Below are positions 1-5,268 of a DNA stretch of 5,268 nt, one piece after another (the stretch's first letter is position 1; the number at the start of each line of letters is the position of its first letter). Location of the stretch: NCBI GenBank assembly GCA_024636405.1, contig JAGXHC010000002.1, forward strand, positions 1-5,268, given 5' to 3'. The notes under the pieces were generated by a model. The model was not told the DNA's origin and made no database searches. It saw nothing but the letters and a program-made list of their open reading frames with translations. The position numbers were made by a program, and so were the translations under genes. The DNA is from Sulfitobacter sp. GTDB taxonomy: Bacteria; Pseudomonadota; Alphaproteobacteria; Rhodobacterales; Rhodobacteraceae.

Positions 1-139
1 CAACTACGAGAAGGGCGTCAAGGTCTCCAACATCGAAATGGCAAACCTCGACATCACTGGCGATCCGTTCCATCCTGAGTGGAACTACACGATCAAGCCG
101 CGATACCCTAAAGCGTAGCAGTTATTAATGCGGATGTCC
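1..139 (+). mobile_element. Right (3') end of an insertion sequence, probably ISAzo13-like
   Basis: The stretch carries the C-terminus of a transposase gene followed by about 20 bp that belong neither to that gene nor clearly to the next one. Recognisable AlkB homology begins abruptly at the Tyr codon 140-142, where intact relatives would continue upstream, so the element's outer end is placed at about 139. Read from the outer edge, the presumed terminal inverted repeat would begin GGACATCCGCATTAAT on the minus strand. This boundary is inferred, because the left end and the target duplication lie outside the window. The family name rests on remembered similarity of the transposase tail. Confidence 0.6.
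2..118 (+). CDS. ISAzo13-family-like transposase, C-terminal fragment (cut by window edge)
   Basis: An open frame runs in from the left edge and gives the last 38 residues before a TAG stop at 116-118. The fragment includes KGVKVSNIEMANLDITG and then FHPEWNYTIKPR. This pattern, a KGVKVS-x-x-E(M/L) stretch followed by FH-x-EWNYTI-x-PR, is what I recall from the C-termini of ISAzo13-type (Rhodopirellula-type DDE) transposases. The enzyme would cut and rejoin the ends of its own element. The catalytic DDE residues are upstream and cannot be seen, so it is unknown whether the gene is intact. It is in the same frame as the alkB remnant downstream, but the TAG separates them. The reading frame is certain and the family assignment moderately so. 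Confidence 0.72.
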   Translation, partial: NYEKGVKVSNIEMANLDITGDPFHPEWNYTIKPRYPKA

Positions 140-439
140 TATGTGCAGCACTACGGGTTGCGCCGCCACAAACTGCCTGACGGCAAAACCGAACCGATAG
201 GGCCCAGGCACAGCTGGAACACCGGTGCGTGGTATTCCGCCGCCATGATGCTGAACGCGCCGCGCCATTCTGATCACCATCTGCGCCCCGCCCGCGCCTT
301 TCCCGCGCTTGAGATCGCACCCGATACCATGCCGATGCTGCCCCGGTCGCTGCCGGTGATGGGGGTTATCGCATTGGTGCCACCAATCTGGCGGCGGGTG
401 ATGGATGCCCGTGTGGCGCGCTGGCAGGAACGAGCCTGA
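128..439 (+). pseudogene. alkB: alkB-type alkane 1-monooxygenase, 5'-truncated remnant (IS-interrupted)
   Basis: AlkB is an integral-membrane di-iron hydroxylase that oxidises the terminal carbon of medium-chain alkanes, using electrons from rubredoxin. Only the C-terminal part is present. It shows YVQHYGLRR, matching the AlkB signature NYxEHYGL; RHSDHH, the last histidine box (frame residues 46-51), followed by P-x-R-x-x-PAL; and the C-terminal VPPIWRRVMDARV, matching the family's PPLWRRVMDPRV. Family members are about 350-400 residues, whereas about 100 remain, so the transmembrane helices and earlier histidine boxes are missing. The frame opens with ATG at 128 or 134, but those codons probably belong to the IS end, and native codons begin near 140. 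No stop or frameshift has accumulated inside the fragment, which suggests recent disruption. It could not work as a hydroxylase alone. Confidence 0.86.
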
Positions 440-489
440 TCCGCATTGCCCCACTGGTACGGGCGCGCGGTTTCTGGCACTCTGGGCAG

Positions 490-885
490 ATGATGAAATA
501 TGCCCTGATCCTGTTGGCGCTTGCCGCCCTGCCCGCCGCCGCTGAACCTGCGATGTCAGCGGCAGAATTTGATGCATATACGCAGGGCAAGACCCTGTTT
601 TATGGCCGCGATGGTGCCGCCTACGGCGCCGAAATCTATCATGAAGACCGGCGCGTTCAGTGGTCGTTTCTTGATGGCGATTGCAAGGAAGGCGAGTGGT
701 ACGAGGACGCTGGGCTGATCTGTTTCGTCTACGAAGGCGCCCCTGATCCGCAATGCTGGAGCTTTCTTGAAGGCGCGCGGGGTCTGATCGCGCGATTTGA
801 AAACGACCCGACGACAACTGAACTTTATGAGGCCGAAGATGTCGGGCAGGAAATGCTCTGCCTTGGGCCGAAGATCGGCGTATGA
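490..885 (+). CDS. Small secreted four-cysteine protein, copy 1 (function unknown)
   Basis: This 131-residue protein opens with a clear Sec-type signal peptide: MMKY, then a Leu/Ala-rich core and cleavage near PAAA|EP (residue 18). The mature part of about 113 residues contains MSAAEFDAYTQGKTLF, RRVQW, LDGDC, AGLICF, QCWSF and a C-terminal CLGPKIGV. Four cysteines (65, 78, 89, 124) could form two disulfides after export. I do not recognise a characterised family; similar hypothetical proteins are, as far as I recall, frequent in Rhodobacteraceae. ATG at 490 and the next codon, ATG at 493, are both possible starts, and neither has a strong Shine-Dalgarno. The gene begins 51 bp after the alkB stop on the same strand, so it may once have been cotranscribed with alkB and could be affected by the IS insertion. 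Its stop overlaps the start of copy 2 in an ATGA. Confidence 0.85.
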   Translation: MMKYALILLALAALPAAAEPAMSAAEFDAYTQGKTLFYGRDGAAYGAEIYHEDRRVQWSFLDGDCKEGEWYEDAGLICFVYEGAPDPQCWSFLEGARGLIARFENDPTTTELYEAEDVGQEMLCLGPKIGV

Positions 886-1328
886 TCCGGGCCTTGGTCA
901 GCGCGGCGAGGCTGATTGCGGCCAATGTGAGGGTGGCTTTTCTGGGGGTGGCTCTTGTGATGTCGGCGCTGCCTGCGACCGCGCAGGATTTGATGAGCGC
1001 CGCAGAATTTGAACAATACACACGCGGCAAGACGTTGTTTCTGGACCGCGATGATGGCCGCGCATATGCGACGGAAACCTATCTTGAAAATCGCCGCGTC
1101 CGGTGGGCACCTCTGGATGGCGACTGTGTTGAAGGCCGCTGGTTCGAGCAGGCGGGGCTGATCTGCTTTCTATATGACAACAACCCGGCCGAACTGTGCT
1201 GGAGCGTGCGGTTGACGGCAAACGGCATCATGGCCCGGCTGGAAAACGAAGCAGACCAGACCGTGCTGAGCGAAATTCCCGCCACTGGCCCGGCGCCTGT
1301 CTGCCTTGGCCCAAAGCTTGGCGTGTGA
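882..1328 (+). CDS. Small secreted four-cysteine protein, copy 2 (paralogue of the preceding gene)
   Basis: This 148-residue protein is a paralogue of the upstream one. From MSAAEF (residue 38) to the end, a hand alignment gives about 60 identities in about 110 positions. The cysteines (82, 95, 106, 141) have the same spacing as in copy 1 (13, 11 and 35 residues). Shared blocks include YTxGKTLF, RRVxW, LDGDC, AGLICF, CWS and CLGPK-x-GV. The N-terminus is longer than usual for a signal peptide, with a hydrophobic core at 18-31 and likely cleavage at ATA|QD (residue 34). GTG at 927 (codon 16) would give a compact signal peptide starting MRVAFLG, but the ATG at 882 overlaps the copy 1 stop in ATGA and favours translational coupling. 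I cannot assign a function. A structural, binding or inhibitor role in the periplasm is possible but not shown. Confidence 0.84.
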   Translation: MIRALVSAARLIAANVRVAFLGVALVMSALPATAQDLMSAAEFEQYTRGKTLFLDRDDGRAYATETYLENRRVRWAPLDGDCVEGRWFEQAGLICFLYDNNPAELCWSVRLTANGIMARLENEADQTVLSEIPATGPAPVCLGPKLGV

Positions 1329-1341
1329 CGCGAAATTCCTG

Positions 1342-1356
1342 TTAACCCTTTGTTAA
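1342..1356. promoter_or_regulatory. CtrA-type motif TTAA-N7-TTAA
   Basis: On the minus strand the sequence reads TTAAC-AAAGGG-TTAAC, an exact match to TTAA-N7-TTAAC, the consensus for the alphaproteobacterial response regulator CtrA. It lies between two gene 3' ends, so no start codon is in a normal position to use it as a promoter element. The motif match is seen directly; binding is inferred and uncertain. Confidence 0.4.
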
Positions 1357-1359
1357 TGC

Positions 1360-1383
1360 AAATGTTTCGCGCGCGAAACATTT
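1360..1383. terminator. Perfect 24-bp palindrome between convergent genes, likely bidirectional terminator
   Basis: The left arm AAATGTTTCGCG is followed directly by its exact reverse complement CGCGAAACATTT. As RNA it would fold into a stem of about ten pairs around a GCGC loop. It begins right behind the xseA stop, which is a tandem TGA TAA on the minus strand, and lies 31 bp after the copy 2 stop, so it can end transcripts from both sides. There is no long U-tract after the stem on either strand beyond the ATTT arm itself, so it is not a textbook intrinsic terminator. The core also resembles a ParB parS half-site pair (see findings). Confidence 0.6.
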
Positions 1384-1384
1384 A

Positions 1385-2938
1385 TCAGAACAAAGATCCC
1401 TGCCCCGGCGGCTTGGGCGCGGGTTTGCGCGGTGCCGCAGACCTGCCCGCTGCCGGGCCAACATCAATGCGACCATCTGCAAACTCGATCTCCAGTGCAC
1501 CGGCCTTGCCTGCTGCTTTTGCCGTCGTGATCACCGCGCCGTCCCCGCGCACCACGGCAAAGCCGCGCGCCAGCGTTTCGCGGTAGCCCAGTGTGCCCAA
1601 GGTGCGCGCCGTCGCCGCCAGCCGCTGTTTGCGCGCCTCAGTGCTGCGCTGTTGTGCCGCCTTCAGCCGCTGGACAACATCCGCCAACCGGGTCCGCTGC
1701 CGCGCAATTTCCTGCGTCAGCACGTCCGGCCGAAACCTTTGCACCCGCACATCAAAGCGGTCGCGCCGCAGGGTGACCGCGCGGTCCAGCGCCGGGTTGA
1801 GGCGTGCCGCCAACCCCGCCAACCGCCGCGTGTCGTTGTCCAGAAGCCGACGCAAAGTGGCGGGCCGCAGCGATCCAGACACATCCGACAGCCGCACCCG
1901 CCGACGCTGCACGCCCGTTGTCAGCGCCGGGCCCAGACGACCGCCCACCATATCAAGCCGCTGGCGTGGTCCATCGAGCAACGTCTCAAGCCGCGGCAAC
2001 GCCCGCGCCATATCGCGCAATCGTTCACCGCGCCGCGACAAGCCTTGGCTTAGCGCGCGGGTCATCCGCGCCTCCAGCGCGTCGATCAGTGCCACCAGTT
2101 CATGACGCACCGGCACTGCCAGTTCCGCCGCCGCCGTGGGCGTGGGCGCGCGCCGGTCCGAGACGAAATCGATCAGCGTTGTGTCGGTCTCATGGCCCAC
2201 GGCAGAGATCAGCGGAATGTCGGACGCCGCCGCGGCGCGGGCGACGATTTCCTCGTTGAAGCCCCACAGATCCTCCACCGAACCACCGCCGCGCGCCACG
2301 ATGATCAAATCAGGGCGCGGCAGCGCGCCGCCGCGCGTCATCGCGTTGAAACCGGCAATGGCGCGGGCCACTTCGGGGGCGCATTTCGGACCCTGTACTG
2401 CCACGGGCCAGATCAGCACCTTGCGCGGAAACCGGTCGCGCAGCCGGTGCAGAATGTCGCGGATGACGGCACCGGACGGCGATGTGACCACCCCGATCAC
2501 CTCTGGCAGATAAGGCAGCGCGCGTTTGCGCTCCGCCGCGAACAGCCCTTCTGCCGCCAGCGCCGTCTTGCGCTTTTCAAGCAGCGCCATCAGCGCGCCC
2601 ATGCCGGCCGGTTTAATATCCTCGATCACGATCTGGTATTTCGATTGCCCGCCGAAAGTGGTGATGCGCCCGGTGGCAATCACTTCCATCCCCTCCTCCG
2701 GTTGGGTGTCGAGCCGGGCAGAGACGCCTTTCCAGATCACGCCCGAGATGACCGAAGTGTCGTCCTTTAGATCAAGGTAAATGTGCCCCGAACGCGGACG
2801 GCTGACGCGCCCGACCTCGCCGCGAATACGGACATGGCCAAATTCACCCTCGATCACCCGCTTGATCGCGCCGGAAAGTTCGGTGACGGTGTATTCAGGG
2901 TTGTTCTGCCCCGGCTGGGGATCGTCGATCAGGTCCAT
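1385..2938 (-). CDS. xseA: Exodeoxyribonuclease VII large subunit XseA
   Basis: XseA is the catalytic subunit of cytoplasmic exonuclease VII, which with the small subunit XseB degrades single-stranded DNA to oligonucleotides in repair and recombination. The 517-residue protein has the expected order: an N-terminal OB-fold (about 15-110, with YTVTELSGAIKRVIE and GHIYLDLKDD), then the nuclease domain with VIGVVTSPSGAVIRDIL (147-163), IIVARGGGSVEDLWGFNEE (212-230) and SAVGHETDTTLIDFVSDRRA (245-264). A long basic helical region (about 280-445) shows 22-23-residue repeats, and a C-terminal beta segment follows (GYRETLARGFAVVRGDG, 451-467). The Pro/Ala-rich tail ends in GSLF. It is longer than the E. 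coli enzyme (about 456 residues), mainly in the helical region and tail. The ATG at 2936-2938 has AAGGA 8 nt upstream. xseB is not adjacent; XseA partners are often encoded elsewhere. Confidence 0.98.
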   Translation of the reverse strand: MDLIDDPQPGQNNPEYTVTELSGAIKRVIEGEFGHVRIRGEVGRVSRPRSGHIYLDLKDDTSVISGVIWKGVSARLDTQPEEGMEVIATGRITTFGGQSKYQIVIEDIKPAGMGALMALLEKRKTALAAEGLFAAERKRALPYLPEVIGVVTSPSGAVIRDILHRLRDRFPRKVLIWPVAVQGPKCAPEVARAIAGFNAMTRGGALPRPDLIIVARGGGSVEDLWGFNEEIVARAAAASDIPLISAVGHETDTTLIDFVSDRRAPTPTAAAELAVPVRHELVALIDALEARMTRALSQGLSRRGERLRDMARALPRLETLLDGPRQRLDMVGGRLGPALTTGVQRRRVRLSDVSGSLRPATLRRLLDNDTRRLAGLAARLNPALDRAVTLRRDRFDVRVQRFRPDVLTQEIARQRTRLADVVQRLKAAQQRSTEARKQRLAATARTLGTLGYRETLARGFAVVRGDGAVITTAKAAGKAGALEIEFADGRIDVGPAAGRSAAPRKPAPKPPGQGSLF

Positions 2939-2946
2939 GCCCGGTG

Positions 2947-2951
2947 TCCTT
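2947..2951 (-). promoter_or_regulatory. Shine-Dalgarno of xseA
   Basis: AAGGA on the minus strand lies 8 nt before the ATG at 2938. It supports that start over downstream in-frame alternatives. Confidence 0.7.
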
Positions 2952-2978
2952 GTGTCTGTAGTGTCGGCAGCTTAGAAC
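2950..2978 (+). promoter_or_regulatory. purD: Candidate sigma-70 type promoter for purD
   Basis: TTGTGT (2950-2955) and TAGAAC (2973-2978) are separated by 17 bp. The -10 matches TATAAT at four of six positions and the -35 keeps the TTG. Transcription would start near 2985, giving a leader of about 25 nt. The -10 nearly coincides with the -10 proposed for xseA on the other strand. The match is by eye only, in a short GC-rich spacer. Confidence 0.35.
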
Positions 2979-2997
2979 GCGGGGCGACGAAGGCCAA
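2969..2997 (-). promoter_or_regulatory. xseA: Candidate sigma-70 type promoter for xseA
   Basis: On the minus strand, TTGGCC (2997-2992) and TAAGCT (2974-2969) are spaced by 17 bp. They match the consensus at four and three of six positions. It overlaps the candidate purD promoter, so the two genes could compete for polymerase. The -10 is weak and the call tentative. Confidence 0.28.
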
Positions 2998-3002
2998 GGG
3001 AG
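2996..3002 (+). promoter_or_regulatory. Shine-Dalgarno of purD
   Basis: AAGGGAG ends 7 nt before the ATG at 3010, a strong and well-spaced ribosome binding site that fixes the purD start. Confidence 0.75.
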
Positions 3003-3009
3003 TGCGCCA

Positions 3010-4275
3010 ATGAACATCCTTATTCTGGGCGGCGGTGGACGCGAACACAGTCTGGCCTGGGCGGTCATGCAGAACCCGAAATGCGACAAACTGATTGTGG
3101 CGCCGGGCAATGCCGGCATTGCGGCGATTGCCACCTGTGCGGCGCTTGATATCAATGACGGCAGCGCGGTGGTGGCCTTTGCCGACACCGAAAACATCGA
3201 TTTCGTGATCATCGGCCCCGAGGCGCCGCTGGCCGCCGGTGTGGCGGATGAATTGCGCAATGCCGGGCTGCTGGTTTTTGGCCCGTCCAAGGCGGCCGCG
3301 GCGCTGGAAGCGTCCAAGGCATTCACCAAGGAGATCTGCGACGCCTGCGGCGCGCCGACGGCGGCGTACGGGCATTTTACCGATGCCGGATCTGCCAAGG
3401 CATATCTGGCGGACCATCCTGCGCCGATCGTGATCAAGGCCGACGGGCTGGCGGCGGGCAAGGGCGTGATCATCGCCATGACCGACGACGAAGCGCTGGC
3501 CGCCGTAGATATGATGTTTGACGGCGGCTTTGGCGCAGCCGGTGCCGAGGTGGTGATTGAAGAGTTCATGGAGGGCGAAGAAGCGTCATTCTTTGTGCTC
3601 TGCGACGGCGATACGGTGCTGCCCATCGGCACCGCCCAAGACCACAAGCGTGTCGGGGACGGCGATACCGGCCCGAACACCGGCGGCATGGGGGCCTATT
3701 CCCCGGCGCCGGTGCTGAGCGAAGAGGTCGCGCAGCGCGCATTGGCCGAGATCATCGCGCCCTGCATGGCGGAGATGGCGAACCGTGGCATGCCCTATCA
3801 GGGGGTGCTTTATGCCGGGTTGATGATCAAAGACGGCGCGCCACGGCTGGTGGAGTACAATGTCCGCTTTGGCGATCCTGAGTGTCAGGTGCTGATGATG
3901 CGGCTGGGTGCGCAGGTGCTGGACCTGTTGCAAGCCACCGCACGCGGAGAGCTGGCGCTGGCGCGGGTGAACTGGGCACACGATCACGCCCTGTGTGTGG
4001 TGATGGCGGCCGAAGGGTATCCCGGTGACTACGCCAAGGGATCAAAGATCGCCGGGCTGGCCGCATTGCCAGAGGACAGCAGCAACATGGTCTTTCACGC
4101 GGGGACCGCCCGCCAGGATGATGTCATCGTGGCAAGCGGCGGTCGGGTGCTGAACGTGACGGCGCGTGGAGAGACACTGGCGCTGGCGCGGGCGCGGGCC
4201 TACGCGATGGTCGATCAGATCGAGTGGCCCGAGGGGTTCTGTCGGCGCGACATCGGGTGGCGTGCGCTGGATTAA
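3010..4275 (+). CDS. purD: Phosphoribosylamine-glycine ligase (GAR synthetase) PurD
   Basis: PurD catalyses the second step of de novo purine synthesis: 5-phosphoribosylamine + glycine + ATP gives glycinamide ribonucleotide, ADP and phosphate, in the cytoplasm. The 421-residue protein matches the usual length (E. coli about 429). It shows the N-domain start MNILILGGGGREHSLAW (1-17) with APGNAGI (31-37), IGPEAPLAAGVAD (68-80), the ATP-grasp loop IKADGLAAGKGV (142-153), GEEASFF (189-195), DHKRVGDGDTGPNTGGMGAYSP (start 211; split as DHKRVGDGDTG + PNTGGMGAYSP), and the metal/ATP-binding EYNVRFGDPE (282-291). The C-terminal domain is complete through RDIGWRAL. All key motifs are intact, so it should be active. 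It is divergent from xseA and not clustered with other pur genes here; the neighbours do not suggest a shared pathway. Confidence 0.98.
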   Translation: MNILILGGGGREHSLAWAVMQNPKCDKLIVAPGNAGIAAIATCAALDINDGSAVVAFADTENIDFVIIGPEAPLAAGVADELRNAGLLVFGPSKAAAALEASKAFTKEICDACGAPTAAYGHFTDAGSAKAYLADHPAPIVIKADGLAAGKGVIIAMTDDEALAAVDMMFDGGFGAAGAEVVIEEFMEGEEASFFVLCDGDTVLPIGTAQDHKRVGDGDTGPNTGGMGAYSPAPVLSEEVAQRALAEIIAPCMAEMANRGMPYQGVLYAGLMIKDGAPRLVEYNVRFGDPECQVLMMRLGAQVLDLLQATARGELALARVNWAHDHALCVVMAAEGYPGDYAKGSKIAGLAALPEDSSNMVFHAGTARQDDVIVASGGRVLNVTARGETLALARARAYAMVDQIEWPEGFCRRDIGWRALD

Positions 4276-4309
4276 CCTATGCGTTTTGCAGGCACGCGCG
4301 CGGTTTCGA

Positions 4310-4323
4310 ATCGCTGACGCGAT
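4310..4323. other. Small inverted repeat after purD
   Basis: ATCGC (4310-4314) pairs with GCGAT (4319-4323) across a TGAC loop. This five-pair stem starts 35 bp after the purD stop. It may add to termination but is weak and could be chance in GC-rich DNA. Confidence 0.3.
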
Positions 4324-4329
4324 CCGACA

Positions 4330-4392
4330 GGCGGGGGCGCTGCCCCCACCGCCCTATGGGCGGCTCCCCCGGGATATTTGTAGCCAGAAGAT
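4330..4392. repeat. Candidate dispersed Rhodobacteraceae intergenic repeat
   Basis: The block runs from GGCGGGGGCGCTGCCCCC through a second hairpin to CTCCCCCGGGATATTTG and TAGCCAGAAGATTC, and fills the space up to the stop of the minus-strand gene. I recall very similar ends (CCCCGGGATATTT followed by GCCAGAAG) after many genes in Rhodobacteraceae genomes, so I read it as one copy of a dispersed intergenic element. Only this copy is visible in the window, so the repeat status rests on memory and not on the sequence shown. Confidence 0.5.
4333..4363. terminator. Tandem GC-rich hairpins between convergent genes
   Basis: Hairpin 1 is GGGGGC (4333-4338), loop GCT, GCCCCC (4342-4347). Hairpin 2 is CCGCCC (4349-4354), loop TAT, GGGCGG (4358-4363). 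CCCCC at 4366-4370 can also pair with GGGGG of hairpin 1 as an alternative fold. They sit between the 3' ends of purD and the FG-GAP-like gene, where a bidirectional terminator is expected. On the plus strand ATATTTG follows, a poor U-tract, so efficiency is unclear. Confidence 0.6.
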
Positions 4393-5105
4393 TCAGGAAC
4401 AGGCGAGCGCGCGGGCAAAGCTGGCGCGGTTGCGGTGTGGGCCGATGTCGCGCGGCGCAAGTGTGCCGCTATCGAATGTTACGGCGATCAGGCGGCGCCA
4501 ATCGGCGGACGCGACGATCATTTCCGGGCGGCCCGCGCAGGTGCGGATGCCGCCTGCGATTGTGTCTTCGCCGATGCGGTGATTGGTCAGGCCGTCGAGC
4601 GATCCGATGTCGGTCAGCTTGCCATCGCGAAAGCGCCAGAGGCGGAGGGTTTTCGCCAGATGCGGACGGTCGATATAGCCGATTTCAACATACCCGTCAC
4701 CGTCGAGGTCCGCCGCACCGATGGGCGCAAGCCAACGGTTGGGCTGTCCGATAAAGGGGGTGGCAGCGACCGGGCCGGTGTCATCATAAAGCGCAAGCCG
4801 CGCGCCCAGTTTCAGGTCGCTTTCCACCACCATCACCAGTGTCGGCCCGCCGTTTTCAAACGTCACAAGGCGGGGGGCCGTGTCCTCGAAGACGCGGGTT
4901 TCGGGCAGCCGGATCACGGTGTTTTGCGGCGCACATGTGGCACAGGCCAGGGTGGTCAGTTGCAATGCGCCCCATTCGACGGCATCCCCAAGAATGCCGT
5001 GCGCGTAGCGTGTTGTCGGTTCAGCGTATTGCGCGGCGGTGATTTCTGCCGCACGGGCAGGCAGGGCGGCGAGGCACGCCAGCAATGCCAGCGCCACGCC
5101 GCGCA

Positions 5106-5106
<1 letters not shown>
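4393..5106 (-). CDS. Exported FG-GAP/VCBS-like protein with a CXXC motif (function unknown)
   Basis: The 237-residue protein begins MRGVALALLACLAALPARAA|E, a clear Sec signal peptide cleaved near residue 20, so it is probably periplasmic. The mature part has beta-strand-rich stretches (RLVTFENGG, LVMVVESDLK, LRLWRF) and AADLDGDGYVEIGYID (131-146). Its DxDGDG loop is typical of FG-GAP/VCBS calcium-binding repeats. Alternating blades such as REMIVAS-type (EMIVASAD) suggest a partial beta-propeller. Cysteines 55 and 58 form C-A-T-C; Cys190 is another. The frame is open up to 5172, but the ATG at 5104-5106 starts exactly at the signal peptide and shares one base with the ferredoxin stop (TGATG), so it is preferred and suggests coupled translation. 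There is no strong Shine-Dalgarno. I do not know its function; the CXXC could be redox-active or structural. Confidence 0.83.

Positions 5107-5268
<162 letters not shown>

Noticed and set aside
440..489. Promoter or short gene between the alkB remnant and the first secreted protein
   Set aside because: No credible -10/-35 pair, strong ribosome binding site or short coding frame is visible in these 50 bp.
125..1030. Long open frame on the minus strand (301 codons)
   Set aside because: It is antisense to the alkB remnant and both secreted paralogues, whose products have family motifs and signal peptides. Its translation is Arg/His/Ser-rich with no motif, as expected of a GC-rich shadow frame.
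2102..2770. Plus-strand open frame of 222 codons inside xseA
   Set aside because: It is antisense to the conserved nuclease and OB domains of xseA; the translation is His/Arg-rich and shows no domain.
2939..3009. Purine riboswitch or PurR-type operator ahead of purD
   Set aside because: The leader is too short for a riboswitch aptamer, and no suitable inverted repeat is visible.
2895..3689. Minus-strand open frame of 264 codons over purD and its promoter
   Set aside because: It is antisense to the conserved ATP-grasp part of purD and runs into the divergent promoter region. The composition (Ser/Ala/Pro-rich) is that of a shadow.

Overview
The window looks like the chromosome of a GC-rich alphaproteobacterium, most likely Rhodobacterales (Roseobacter/Rhodobacter relatives). 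The support is an alphaproteobacterial XseA ending in GSLF, an adrenodoxin-type 2Fe-2S ferredoxin, small secreted proteins of a kind I associate with this order, a TTAA-N7-TTAAC (CtrA-type) motif, and an intergenic block (CTCCCCCGGGATATTT with hairpins) that I recall as common in Rhodobacteraceae. No database was searched, so these are judgements from the sequence and from memory.

Layout from left to right. Positions 1-139 hold the 3' end of an insertion sequence, with the last 38 codons of an ISAzo13-like transposase. Directly after it comes the C-terminal quarter of an AlkB-type alkane 1-monooxygenase (to 439). The simplest reading is that the IS inserted into alkB, so the 5' part of the gene should lie beyond the left edge. 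Two small secreted paralogues follow (490-885 and 882-1328), joined by an ATGA overlap and sharing four cysteines with identical spacing. They meet xseA tail to tail across a 56-bp gap that holds a CtrA-type motif and a perfect 24-bp palindrome.

xseA (exodeoxyribonuclease VII large subunit, minus strand, 1385-2938) and purD (GAR synthetase, plus strand, 3010-4275) are complete and divergent. They share a 71-bp promoter region in which both genes have good Shine-Dalgarno sequences. purD then converges on a minus-strand pair across a 117-bp spacer packed with GC-rich hairpins. The pair is a 2Fe-2S ferredoxin, cut by the right edge (5106-5268), and an exported FG-GAP/VCBS-like protein with a CXXC motif (4393-5106), coupled to it by a TGATG overlap.

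The housekeeping genes are intact. The accessory interest lies in the disrupted alkB segment, the duplicated secreted family beside it, and the two structured convergent spacers. I see no CRISPR array, tRNA, rRNA or convincing new defence or biosynthetic system.
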